NCBI GenBank assembly: GCA_021464525.1
Contig: JADRCO010001015.1
Coordinates: forward strand, 1 to 23,559
DNA length: 23,559 nt
Direction: 5' to 3'
DNA from: Rhizophagus sp. LPA8_4_AMF
Taxonomy: Eukaryota > Glomeromycota > Glomeromycetes > Glomerales > Glomeraceae
Below, piece by piece: positions 8,981 to 19,229 of the stretch; position 1 is the stretch's first letter, and every line of letters starts with the position of its first letter. The translations under genes were made by a program, and so were the position numbers. The notes beneath the pieces were generated by a model that was not told the origin of the DNA, did no database searches, and was given only the letters and a program-made list of their open reading frames with translations.

Positions 8981-10420
8981 AGTACTAAAGTCCTGAAGGG
9001 GTTGTTACATTAGATTATACGGATCTTATTAATAACGTTGATCTATATAATGAGATTGAGGTTTACAAATATTTAAAAAAATAAAGATAAAAATAAAAAT
9101 TAAGGTATAATAAATATTTTTATATATAAAATCGTGGATCAAAATCACATCGTCTTGTTATATTATTGGTAAAAAATCTTCCTGAATTTTACGTAGAAAA
9201 TTGTTGCGTTTAGCGTCAGTTTTCGCTTCCTTACCAGAAGAAATTAAAGAGAAAACTATTAATGAACAAAGTTATTATAAATTTGGTTGGAGTTGTGTAA
9301 AGAAATCTTTAACAGTAAAAAAGGTATGTATTGGTAATTTTTATATATTTAATCGATAATTAAATATCTTTTTATTACATTATGAATTTATGATACATTA
9401 AAAGGTTCATATTATGATAATCCAAAATATGATTATCTCCGATGCTACTGAAGAAGAGCTGAGAGAATTTCCGATGTAATGTCATCCAAATATTTGGTCA
9501 AATGAAGAGGAGAAGCGTTTAAGGATTTAGGACGGTTTATTATAGACGTTGGGAAATTGGTTGCTCGTGCATGTAATTTGTTCGGTTAGTAGGTTTACAT
9601 AATTTATAATACTCTTTCTTTTTTTTCGTATTTATTTTTATTAATAATCAAACAGTTTAAAAAAGGGTATGCTGATTTTCGTCGAAGTCCATTTCACCGA
9701 AACCCATTTCACCGAAGTAATTTCGCCGTAGGGATGCTTCACTTACCGAATGGCCATTTCACCGAAGGGTATTTCGCCGAAGCCATCTCGCCGAAAGGAT
9801 ATTTCTCCGAATATATAGAATTTTTCAATTTTCCTATTCTTTTTTATGAGACAGACGAATTATTTACACATTATAAGTCGCGTTTGTTTATTTTTTTTTT
9901 TTAATTAAAGGAAAATTAATTTTTTTAACAAATTCATCGTATTCATCAATTTTCCGAGACATTTTTTTATTTTCTTTGTATCGAATTATAAATGATTATG
10001 GAATTATGTTAATCAATAACATTTTCGGCGAAATGTCCTTCGACGAAATGAACGATTTGGGAAAAGGATTCGACGAAATGTCTATTCGACGAAACGCCCA
10101 TTCGACGAAATATCCCTTCGGTGAAACTTCCCTTCGGCGGCAAATGGCATCGGAGAAATAGGTTTCAGCGAAATAGACTTCAGTGAAACGTACCGTAACT
10201 TTAACAAAGTTACCAAAGCGGAACCGAATTACTTAGAAAAAATTACAAACATTTAGTGCTCGTCTTTTACATTACTTTCTTATTCAGACAATAAATCAAA
10301 AGAACGTTATTGATGATATTGATGATTCTTGGTGCGGATGACATACTAATCACTCATCGATTACAGATAAATTGGTCTGCAAAAGACCTCGATCGGTTGA
10401 CAAAGCCTATATACATTTGT
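8981..10420 (+). pseudogene. broken oxygenase-like gene (COG3491 / isopenicillin N synthase-like), split by a foldback element
   Basis: Recoverable blocks, in order: PEGVVTLDYTDL (8992 on); VKNLPEFYVE; KLLRLASVFASLPEE, KTINEQSYYKFGW (9198-9323, ending at donor gtatgt); GSYYDNPKYD; ISDATEEELREFP, a stop, then CHPNIWSNEEE; AFKDLGRFIIDVGKLVARAC (to 9586). Then about 600 bp including the foldback element intervene. The protein resumes with KAEPNYLEKI (about 10218), ARLLHYF and DDSWCG-stop-HTNHSSIT (10321-10368). From memory, these blocks follow the order of a conserved fungal family of 2-oxoglutarate/Fe(II)-type oxygenase-like proteins, where HTDH carries two iron ligands. Here the Asp position reads Asn (10348-10350), preceded by TGA where Trp is expected. 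Several frameshifts, stops and lost iron-binding residues make it non-functional. The 3' end is vague; no C-terminal RxS motif was found. Confidence 0.7.
9677..10194. mobile_element. foldback element with minisatellite arms (TTCGGCGAAATG family), about 518 bp
   Basis: The left arm (9677-9811) is built from catttcaccgaagg-type units. The right arm (10021-10194) is built from the reverse complement, ccttcggygaaatg. Read inward, the arms align unit by unit: left GAAGTCcATTTC, GAAACCcATTTC, then CCG and AGGGA; right, reverse complemented, GAAGTCtATTTC, GAAACCtATTTC, then CCG and AGGGA. They are therefore true terminal inverted repeats rather than two unrelated arrays. The 209-bp core is A/T-rich and non-coding. 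It sits inside the oxygenase pseudogene. A 61-codon ORF across the right arm (9976-10161) is a by-product of the repeat. No clear target duplication is visible. Confidence 0.75.
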
Positions 10421-11580
10421 CTAATTATATATATATATATATAGGGTTAACATCATGGCCAAGGCTTTTTCTTCTAATATAAAAAGTGATATACCAATTA
10501 ACGTAGATATACTTTTGCAGTATTTTTGCACCTTCTTTAAATGAAAAAGTGGGTAATATTTTGCTAATTTAGATCACCAAACCACTTATTGAAAAAAATT
10601 AATGTATAAATTTAATGATAAATTTATTGATAAATATATTTACAATTGAAATAATTGAAATTTTTTTTTATAAGCCTTTACTATAATTAATCAATGACCG
10701 ACATATTCAATGACCATCATATTCATTAAAGTAAATAGATAAATTTAGACGCATTAATATTTCAGTTATAATTAAAAATAATTAAAGAATTATTAGAATA
10801 ATCAAGATTTAATAAATTTACGTAAAAAATAATTTAAAATATTTTTAAAAAATATTAAATGGGGAATAGAAAAGCCGATATTCCCCCATCCAATGAGTTG
10901 TGGTTCGGTACTGCAGTGTCCAATAGAAATTAATGCTACTAATATATTGGGTGTCATAAAAAATATCAGTATCAAAATCCTAACAACTAGCCATTAAAAT
11001 TTTTTCGGATATAAATTTCTTTTTGATTGTAATAATTATAAATAAATGAATGAAAGAACCTTTGTCTAATATTACATTGACAAAATATAAAAATAAAACG
11101 TTTGAATTCCTTAATTCTAATTTATATATTTATGATGATCATTCTATGATTCTAAGATTTTCATTTTGAATTGTCGTCATTTGATTGTTTGATAACGAAA
11201 CAATAATAATTGTTTTCACAATATAAAACTTGGATAAACATTAATCCCTTTTCAATTTAGTTTTTTTAAAAAAAAATAAAAAACGTTATTCGTCTGATAA
11301 GATTATATAATATTTTATCGGTCCTAATTATCGCCGTTTTAAAATAATGTAGTAGAATAAAAAAAATAAAAAGATTATCAGATCATGATTACCACCATGA
11401 TTACCGGTAATCTTTTTTTTCATTTGAATATATTTCCTACTACACCATTTTGAAAACAGCGATAAATTTTTTTTTTTTTTTTTTTTTATAAATCTTGGAA
11501 TTATTCTTCTTTCTGGAATTATTCTTTTTTTTTTAAAAAAAAAAAAATCCTTTAAATTAAGAAAGAATTTAACGATAATA
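10421..11580. other. AT-rich non-coding DNA upstream of the ABC transporter
   Basis: No gene is supported. Contents: a (TA)n microsatellite at about 10426-10443; a short palindrome, atggggaata...tattcccccat, at about 10859-10889; long T and A homopolymers at 11468-11487 and 11524-11547, just before the ABC start. A possible continuation of the oxygenase pseudogene near 10455-10525 is too degraded to call. Confidence 0.4.
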
Positions 11581-14500
11581 ATGACAACAAAAAAAGAAAC
11601 CGTCGGATCATCCGAAGAAGATATCACAGAAGTACAAATTAACAATGATACGAACGATGCGAACATGAAAGAGGAACTTGATACAGTTCATGAAAAAGTT
11701 ATGAATGAACAAGTTCATATAGAAAATTATAAAATATCATATTGGAAATTATATAATCATGCGACGAAGCAAGATTGGATTTTAATGATATTTGGTTTGA
11801 TTTGTGCTGCCATTTCCGGTATCATTGTTGTAAGTATGTTTTTTTAAACTATGCAAATCTCTAAGAAAAAATTTATAGCTTTTTATATTTGTTTTTTTTA
11901 TCTAGCCTTTGATAACAGTTATTTTCGGACAATTAATTGATTACTTTAATCAATTTCAAACCAAAAAAATCTCTAAAAGTGAATTCATAGATAAAGCAAA
12001 TTATTATACAGCTTTTTTCGTTTATTTTGCTATAGTTGCTTTTATTACCAATTATACTTCTATGGCGTGTTGGGTCGCAACTGGTGAAAGGTAAAAATCA
12101 GCAAATTAATATCACTCCTTTTTTATCTTGTCTTAATTAATATAAACATATAAAAAAAAAAATAGAATTACTCGAAAGATTCGTGAACAATATTTACGTG
12201 CGGTATTAAGACAAGATATCGCATATTTTGATAAACTTGGTGCTGGTGAAGTTACTACGAGAATTACTAACGATACTCATTTGATTCAAGATGGTATTAG
12301 TGAAAAAGTTTCAATGTCATTTGCCGTAAGTTCTTTAAAAATTTTTTAACCCATTTTTCTTCCTCCTCCTCCTTCTTTACTGCGCCACTGACTATATAAA
12401 TTTTTTTTTTTCTTTTATTTAAAAAGTTTATAGTGCAATTTTTCGCGGCTTTTACTATAGCATTTATAATAAATTGGAAAATGACTTTAGTGATCTTTGT
12501 TGAATTTCCTATGATAGTATTAAATGGCGGAATATTTAGTAGATTTATAGTTTATTATAAAAGAAAAGTTTTAGATTATTATTCTAAATCTTCTACTATA
12601 GCAGAAGAATCAATATCTACAATTAGAACAACTGTCGCATTCTCTCAACAAAAAAATGTTTCAAAACTTTATGATTCTAAATTAGAAGATGCTAAATCAT
12701 CCGGCATAAAATCCAATACTTTAAATAGTTTAAGTATGGGTACTTATGAGTTTATTTTGAATTCAGTTTATTCTTTGGCATTTTGGTTTGGTTCAACTCA
12801 AATTATCAATGATGAAACAACTACAGGAAAAGTAAGTTCATATTATTATTTCTTTTTTTATGCGAAAATAAAATAAAATAAATATTAACTGAATATTAAT
12901 TATCCGCATTATATTTATATAGGTTGTTAGTGTATTCTTCTCGGTATTAATAGCAAGTTTTTCTATTAGTCAAATTATGCCTGATATTATGGCAATTAAT
13001 AGCGCTAAAGGGGCTGGAGGAAAAATTTTTGAAACAATAGAAAGAATTCCTCCAATTAATATTGAATCAGAGGAAGGTGATAAATTAGATAATGTTAAAG
13101 GTCGAATTCAATTAAAGAATGTCTCATTTTTTTATCCTTCACGTCCCGAAACAAAAACTTTGAAGAATGTATCTTTAGATATAGAACCTGGAACTACTGT
13201 TGCATTAGTTGGTTCTTCCGGTTCTGGCAAAAGTAATTTATTTATTTATTTTTTATTAATATTTTATTTTTTATTCATAAATATCGTTTCAATTACCTAA
13301 AAAATTTTTTTTTTTTTCATCCCTAGGTACGATTGTATCACTAGCTCTTCGTTTTTATGATCCTATCGAAGGAAGGATTTTATTTGATGATCACGCTATC
13401 AAAGGACTTAATTTAAAATGGCTTCGAAGACAAATAAGTCTCGTGGGGCAAGAACCCGTTCTTTTTAATACTACAATTGCGAAAAATGTAGCTCATGGAT
13501 TAATAGGATCAATTTATGAAGATATTAATGAAGATAAAAAACATGAAATGATCGTACAAGCATGTACAATGGCAAATGCTCATGATTTTATAATGTATTT
13601 ACCTGATAACTATGAAACAAACGTAGGAGAAAGAGGATTTTTATTATCAGGAGGACAAAAACAACGTATTGCAATTGCAAGAGCGATCATAAAAGATCCA
13701 AAAGTTTTATTATTAGATGAAGCCACTAGTGCACTTGATACTAAAAGTGAAATTGTTGTACAGGATGCTTTAGATAAAGCTTCAAAAGATAGAACGACAA
13801 TAGTTATAGCTCATAGGTTATCTACCATACGTAATGCTACAAAAATCGTTGTAATGAATGATGGTGAAATTGTTGAAATTGGTAATCATGATGAATTGAT
13901 TCAAAATCCAGAAGGTGCTTATTCAAAATTAGTTTCAGCACAAAAAATTCAGAATGAAGAATCAAAATCAAAAGGCTTTGAAGATTCTATAATTGAAAAA
14001 CATTATACCCTTTCAAAAGTTATTTCAAATAGATCGTCAAAATCCGTTATTGATGAATATAATGATATTGAAAAAGGATCTAATACGGAATATCGTTATT
14101 CTACCTGGGAATTAATTAGAAAAATTAATAAAATTAATCGTTCGCAAAGGTATTTGGTATTGATTGGAATAACTGCTTCATTTATTTGCGGCATGGTTTT
14201 TCCGGTATTTTCCATAATATATGCAAAAGTTATAGATTCTTTTACGAAACCTAAAGATGAATTACGAAAGGATGCAAAATTTTGGTCACTAATGTTTCGT
14301 AAGTTATTAATTTAATACATTTATATAAGCAGTTAAAATCTTTTCATATTAATATATATTTGATTATAATTATCTATTTATAATTTTTTTAGTTGCTATC
14401 GGATTTACTGTAATGATGTGCAGTTTTATTGAAGGTTTATGTCTCGGAAAAGCCGGAGAAAATCTCGTTCTTCGGATTCGTTCAACATTACTTTCTTCAA

Positions 14501-16122
14501 TATTACGACAAGATATTAGTTTCTTTGATAAAGAAGATAATAATGTTGGCGCTTTAATCAGTGTTTTAACATCGAATGTAACAGATATTGGTGGACTGAC
14601 TGGTGTCACTCTTGGTGCTATCTCCCGAATCTTTGCTACAATTATAGCGGGAATTATAGTTGCATTAATAATTGGATGGAAGTTAACACTTGTAGTATTA
14701 ACATCGGTACCTTTCTTAATGGTCGCCGGTTATTATAGATTTAAGATGATGGCGGGATTCAAATCACGTACACTAAAGGTTTATGAAAAATCGGCACAAA
14801 TAGCGTGCGAAGGAACATCTAATATTCGTACTGTTGCTTCTTTAACAAGAGAAGATGATTTATTAAAAATTTATAGTAATATGTTGGATGATCCAATGAA
14901 AGAAGGGTATCATAATGCAATTTTTGGTAGTATAAGTTATGGTTTGGCATCTAGTATAAATTATCTAGCTAATGCTTTAGCATTTTGGTATGGAACACAC
15001 TTGGTATGTATAATATATAATAATGGTTCATTTATAAAAAATTATTCTTAACTTTGTCAAAAAAATTTTTTTATTTTAATAGTTTGCGGATGGAGAATAT
15101 GATTTATACAAATTTTTTGCTGTGTATACGGCAGGTAATATATATTTCATCATTTTATTGCATTCCAAGTTTTAAATGTCATTCAATTTAAATATAAAAC
15201 GGTTTAAATTTTTTTAGTCCTTTATGGAGCGATGTCAAGTGGACGTATTTTTAGTTATGCGCCAAATATAACAAAAGCAAAAATTTCAGCAGAATCTATT
15301 GTAAAATTATTTGAAAGTGTTCCAGAAATAGATTCTTGGTCTAAGTGTGGAAAAAATATTGATGATGTTAAAGGACATATCAAATTTTCTAACGTTTATT
15401 TTCGTTATCCCACACGTTATAAGGTACCAGTACTTAATGGTCTTAATTTAAACATTGAACCAGGTCAATTCGCTGCATTGGTTGGACCATCAGGATGTGG
15501 TAAAAGTACTACAGTAGGATTAATTGAAAGATTTTATGATGTGATAAGTGGAACAATTCAAATAGATGGAGTTGATATAAGTGCTTTAAATGTTAATAAT
15601 TTAAGAGAAAATATTTCACTTGTTAGTCAAGAACCTTCTTTATATGATATGACCATAAAAGAAAATATTTTATTTGGTTGTAAATCAGATCAAAAACCAA
15701 CGCAAAAAGATATTGAAAGAGTTTGTAAGGAAGCTAATATTCATGATTTTATTATTAGCTTACCAGATGGATATGATACTCCTGTTGGTAATAAAGGAAC
15801 TCAATTATCAGGTGGACAAAAACAAAGAATCGCAATTGCAAGAGCCTTAATACGGAACCCAAAAATTTTATTATTAGATGAAGCGACTTCAGCTTTAGAT
15901 TCTGAGTCAGAAAAAGTTGTACAAGCAGCTTTGGATCAAGCTGCAATAGGTAGAACTACATTAGCGATAGCACATAGATTATCAACCATTCAACACGCTG
16001 ATATTATATTTGTTATAAAAGATGGTAAAGTAGCTGAAGAAGGTACTCATCAAGATTTATTAGCGAAAAAAGGAATTTATTATAATATGGTACAAGATCA
16101 ATATTTGGGTAAAATGAATTAA
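11581..16122 (+). CDS. ABCB (MDR / P-glycoprotein type) full ABC transporter, nine exons
   Basis: Splicing of exons 11581-11829, 11906-12090, 12166-12325, 12427-12831, 12923-13232, 13327-14298, 14393-15003, 15083-15134 and 15218-16122 keeps one frame throughout and gives 1282 aa, a usual length for (TMD-NBD)2 transporters. Introns are 75-101 bp. TMD1 starts near residue 66. NBD1 shows A-loop Tyr404, Walker [10 protein letters not shown] (430-438), Q478, LSGGQ (543-547), Walker B with D567/E568 and H599. A charged linker precedes TMD2 (from about 700). NBD2 shows Tyr1045, GPSGCGKST (1071-1079), LSGGQ (1178-1182), D1202/E1203 and H1234. All ATPase motifs are intact in both halves, so both sites should be competent. 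Family knowledge suggests efflux of lipophilic compounds, lipids or peptides at the plasma membrane or vacuole; the substrate cannot be read from sequence. An a-factor-exporter-like (Ste6) role is possible but untested. Confidence 0.93.
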
Positions 16123-16393
16123 TTAAAAATTAATGTAATTTATTATTCTTTTTTTTTTTTAAAAAAAAAAATATATTATATATTATAAATAAAATTAGTC
16201 ATATAAATTAAAATTTAAGGCCAATTGTAATTTGTCGAGAATTAGGTGTGACCAATTTAATTTTTACCACGTTAGTGACGTTACACACAATTAATTTGTG
16301 CGACAATATCGGAATCTCACTCCGGTATAATTTATCCAGTTCGGTGTAATAATAAAAATTTGACACTTCTCCTTTTTCACTTACAACTACAAT
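16123..16393 (+). promoter_or_regulatory. ABC 3' end and F-box gene 2 promoter
   Basis: T- and A-runs follow the ABC stop. From about 16200 (aattaaaatttaaggccaat) the sequence matches the start of the F-box unit. It carries cacgttagtgacgttacaca with an ATF/CREB-like TGACGT at 16276-16281, gtgcgacaatatcgg, CGG-N9-CCG at 16310-16324, and ggtataatttatccagttcgg before the ATG at 16394. Confidence 0.55.
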
Positions 16394-17992
16394 ATGTCAT
16401 GTTCAAAAATATTTTCAGAAAATTTACCTGAATTAACTTATGAAGTTATAAAATATTTTCAAAATGATTATTCAACTCTACATTCATGCATTTTAGTCAA
16501 CAGATTATGGTGTCGTTTTGCAGTTCCATTATTATGGGAAAATCCTTTTTCAATTCCTACTGGAAACTACAATTTTATTAAAATTTACTCATATAATTCA
16601 AATAGTGATTTTAAAACAAAATTAATTGAATATGAAATTATTAATAGTTCATTACCTTCGAATACACTGTTCAATTATCCTAGTTTGTTAAAATATTTGA
16701 ATATAAATAAGTTTATTTTATCTGTTGAGAGGTGGTTTGTATCTACTATTAGTAGTACTTCAACCCCTGAATATGGATTACATTTAGTATTTAGTTTTAA
16801 CAGATTGTCTGATATATGTCTATCACTTTTTAAAATTTTCATTGAAAATGAAGTAAATTTACATACTCTTGAAATTGAGTTCTCAGATATTACTGATATT
16901 TCTACATATCTTAATAATATTTTTGAGTTAATTTTACAAAATACAAATTTCATTCGCAATATTGGAAATATAAATCTTTTTATTGATAGTTTATCTGATT
17001 ATTCATACAGCAATAATAACAAATATAAGTTAATTGAAAATCGTATATCACAAATAATTAATTTACAACAAAATCTTAAAAAAATTTTGATAGGTGATAA
17101 TAGTTTTCCTTTATATCAATCATTATTATTAACAAAAGATTCTAATTGTTCAAATACTTTAAGTACAATTACATTCTATAAAGTCAAATTCAATTTTTTG
17201 ATCAATAATATATTGGAACAATTAAATGTTTTAGAATCTATTCATATCATTTATTGTTCATTAAATAATGATTTTGCTCAACAAATTATTAATTTAACTA
17301 AACCTTTTAAGTTGAAATCTTTATCTATAAATGAGAAACCACAAATTGAATCATTGGGATTATTATTACAAAAATATGGTGATTATTTAGAAAATTTCGA
17401 GTATGTATTTATTCATGATCTATCATTCAATCAACAATTATTGGAATTAATTACAAAATATTGTAAAAATATCAAGTTTATTTATTTTAATGTATATGAA
17501 AGTCAGATTACTTATCATATATTCAATTTAATTGAAAATATTAAACAAAATCTTAAATATCTTTCAATTAATATATGGTATGATTATAGTGGAAAAGGAG
17601 GTAGTTCAACCATATTACAAAATTTAGGACAAATCCTTCCTTCTAAATTGGAATATTTATGTTTAAGTCTCCATCATATTAAAGCAGATGACTTTAAAGT
17701 ATTTCTAAAAAATTCTCATGATACTTTTATCAAAAAATTATTGATCAATAACAGTGAAGGGCAAGATATTTTACCCCTTATTAAAAAATATATCATGGAA
17801 AAGAAAAGGGTTAAGCATTTGGCTATTAATAATTATTCCTATAAACCTATATATATACTTGGTAGTAGTTATAGTAAGGAATTGATTTCATTGAAAGATG
17901 AAGTGAAGGAATTTAGGTTACATAATATTGAAGTGCAAAGTTATTCTGATTTAGCAATTGACATGCATAATTATATAAAGGAAATTAATTAA
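16394..17992 (+). CDS. F-box protein with leucine-rich C-terminal region (copy 2)
   Basis: Intact intronless gene of 532 codons starting MSCSKIFSENLPE. The F-box spans residues about 8-50 (LPELTYEVIKYFQ, CILVNRLWC, LLWENPF). It is followed by a repetitive Leu/Ile/Asn-rich region ending KEFRLHNIEVQ...YIKEIN. It is visibly closest to copy 3, differing at scattered positions and small indels. Compared with copy 1 it has an extra stretch around YSYSNNNKYK and the segment YDYSGKGGSS. Probable role: Skp1-binding substrate adaptor of an SCF ubiquitin ligase, target unknown. It follows the ABC transporter on the same strand, separated by its own family-type promoter. Confidence 0.9.
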   Translation: MSCSKIFSENLPELTYEVIKYFQNDYSTLHSCILVNRLWCRFAVPLLWENPFSIPTGNYNFIKIYSYNSNSDFKTKLIEYEIINSSLPSNTLFNYPSLLKYLNINKFILSVERWFVSTISSTSTPEYGLHLVFSFNRLSDICLSLFKIFIENEVNLHTLEIEFSDITDISTYLNNIFELILQNTNFIRNIGNINLFIDSLSDYSYSNNNKYKLIENRISQIINLQQNLKKILIGDNSFPLYQSLLLTKDSNCSNTLSTITFYKVKFNFLINNILEQLNVLESIHIIYCSLNNDFAQQIINLTKPFKLKSLSINEKPQIESLGLLLQKYGDYLENFEYVFIHDLSFNQQLLELITKYCKNIKFIYFNVYESQITYHIFNLIENIKQNLKYLSINIWYDYSGKGGSSTILQNLGQILPSKLEYLCLSLHHIKADDFKVFLKNSHDTFIKKLLINNSEGQDILPLIKKYIMEKKRVKHLAINNYSYKPIYILGSSYSKELISLKDEVKEFRLHNIEVQSYSDLAIDMHNYIKEIN

Positions 17993-18733
17993 TTGTTATT
18001 TTGATAGTAATTTAAAATATCAGATAATAATATTCATTATATAAAGTTGTTTTTAAATTTACTTATACTTAATAAAGTCAATTTATTCATTATTGATATT
18101 ATCAAGATATTTTTATTATTTTATTAAATAAAAAACTGAAATCATTATTATAAACTAGCTTGAATTCTTTATCCTAAGTTTGGTAATAAATTATACATAT
18201 TATATACTTATTGAAGGTATATAATCACATTAGACTATTAAAAAAAAATCGAACTTATCGAATTTCCAATTCGTTTAATAATTAAGAGGGTTAAAATAAA
18301 AGTTGATCAATACTATATTATCGTCAGTGATGATATTCACGAGCTTTTTTTGAATCTTCAAGATTTTTTAATTGAAACATAGATTTATCAACTCTACAAT
18401 ACTTTACTGTAAAATTCTGTGATATAAAGAAAATCATCATTAAAATTTTGATTTTTATTCCATTAGAAATAGTTCCTGCTGCAAAACTGATGAGATGTTC
18501 TTAATAAAGTTACTATATAATATTGTGGGTAGATCAGAAGTTAAAAATTATGGCTTAGATAATTTTTGAGAAAAATTGAAAGTTTAATTCAATGATTATT
18601 ATTTTTTTAAGGAAAAAAATAGTACTAACGTTTCTAAAAATTTTTAGGAAATTGATAAATTTATTTTTTTTTTTTAAGGAAAAAAATAGTAACGTTTCTA
18701 AAAATTGGAAATTGATAAATTTATTATATAAAT
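17993..18733. repeat. 3' flank of F-box unit 2
   Basis: This is non-coding and aligns by eye with the flanks of copies 1 and 3. It contains a local tandem duplication of about 60 bp at 18602-18725 (aaggaaaaaaatagt, aacgtttctaaaaatt and gaaattgataaatttatt occur twice). Unit 3 has this stretch once, near 21530-21595. Confidence 0.65.
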
Positions 18734-19229
18734 TAAAATTTAAGGACAATTATAATTTGACCAGAATTAGGTGACCGAATGAAGCAGCGCATAAAATTAA
18801 TTCTAATTTCCCGGTTTTCCAGAAAATTTTATGAAGCCGGAATTTTTCCGTTCATGGCGCAATAGATTTCTGGAATATAAACGATTACTCCAAATTATAT
18901 ATGTAATATTTCGAACTTTTTACTCCCAAATGTACTTGTCAGAATTTTCTATCTACAAAATTGAATCGGAAAAAATTTTTTAATTACGGTCACATGGACC
19001 GGGTTGAAAAAAATAGATTTCCGGAATAATTATACGTTACCGGAAATTTCCGAAATTTTTCAGACTTTTTTAGGCCGCATGTGAAGATGATCAACTTAAT
19101 TTTAACCACGTTAGTGACGTTACACAACTAATTAACACGATAATATCGGAATCATCACTCCGAAAATTGGTATAATTTACCCAGTTCGGCGTAACAATAA
19201 AATTTAATCCCTCCCACTCTCAAATTACA
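18734..19229 (+). promoter_or_regulatory. F-box gene 3 promoter, interrupted by an insertion
   Basis: The family blocks appear in two parts. aaatttaaggacaattataa with ccagaattaggtgacc lies at 18734-18776. aacttaattttaaccacgtt, with TGACGT at 19115-19120, CGG-N10-CCG at 19147-19162 and ggtataatttacccagttcgg, lies from 19089 on. In copy 2 these parts are contiguous. The promoter-proximal part is complete, so expression may be preserved. Confidence 0.55.
18777..19088. mobile_element. insertion of about 312 bp in the F-box 3 promoter, possible non-autonomous transposon
   Basis: This segment is absent from the equivalent place in the copy 2 promoter. It is richer in CCGG/TTCC-type motifs (cccggttttccag, gccggaatttttccg, taccggaaatttccg) than the flanks. 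Its ends show weak inverted similarity (gcgcataaaattaattct against the reverse complement of the right end). Flanking gacc (18773-18776) and gatc (19089-19092) could be a decayed 4-bp target duplication. There is no coding capacity. The class is not determined. Confidence 0.5.

Noticed and set aside
9976..10161. 61-codon ORF reading FGEMS/RRNA-like repeats
   Set aside because: It lies across the right arm of the foldback element. The repeat unit generates open frames by chance, and no protein is supported.
8611..10190. CRISPR-like array from the regularly spaced gaaatg repeats
   Set aside because: The units are contiguous degenerate minisatellites with no unique spacers, and the genome is eukaryotic.
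10455..10525. Further exon of the oxygenase pseudogene (atggccaaggct..., SDIPINVD-like)
   Set aside because: The resemblance is too short and out of the expected order to support.
11328..11666. Minus-strand 112-codon ORF over the ABC start
   Set aside because: It is made largely of poly-Lys/Phe from the homopolymer tracts and overlaps exon 1 antisense.
14370..14609. Minus-strand ORFs at 14370-14609 and 15755-15946
   Set aside because: They are antisense to intact ABC transporter exons with conserved motifs.
18555..18774. Overlapping + and - ORFs of about 60 codons
   Set aside because: They are low-complexity Lys/Phe/Ile frames in the duplicated 3' flank. No counterpart is conserved in the other units.
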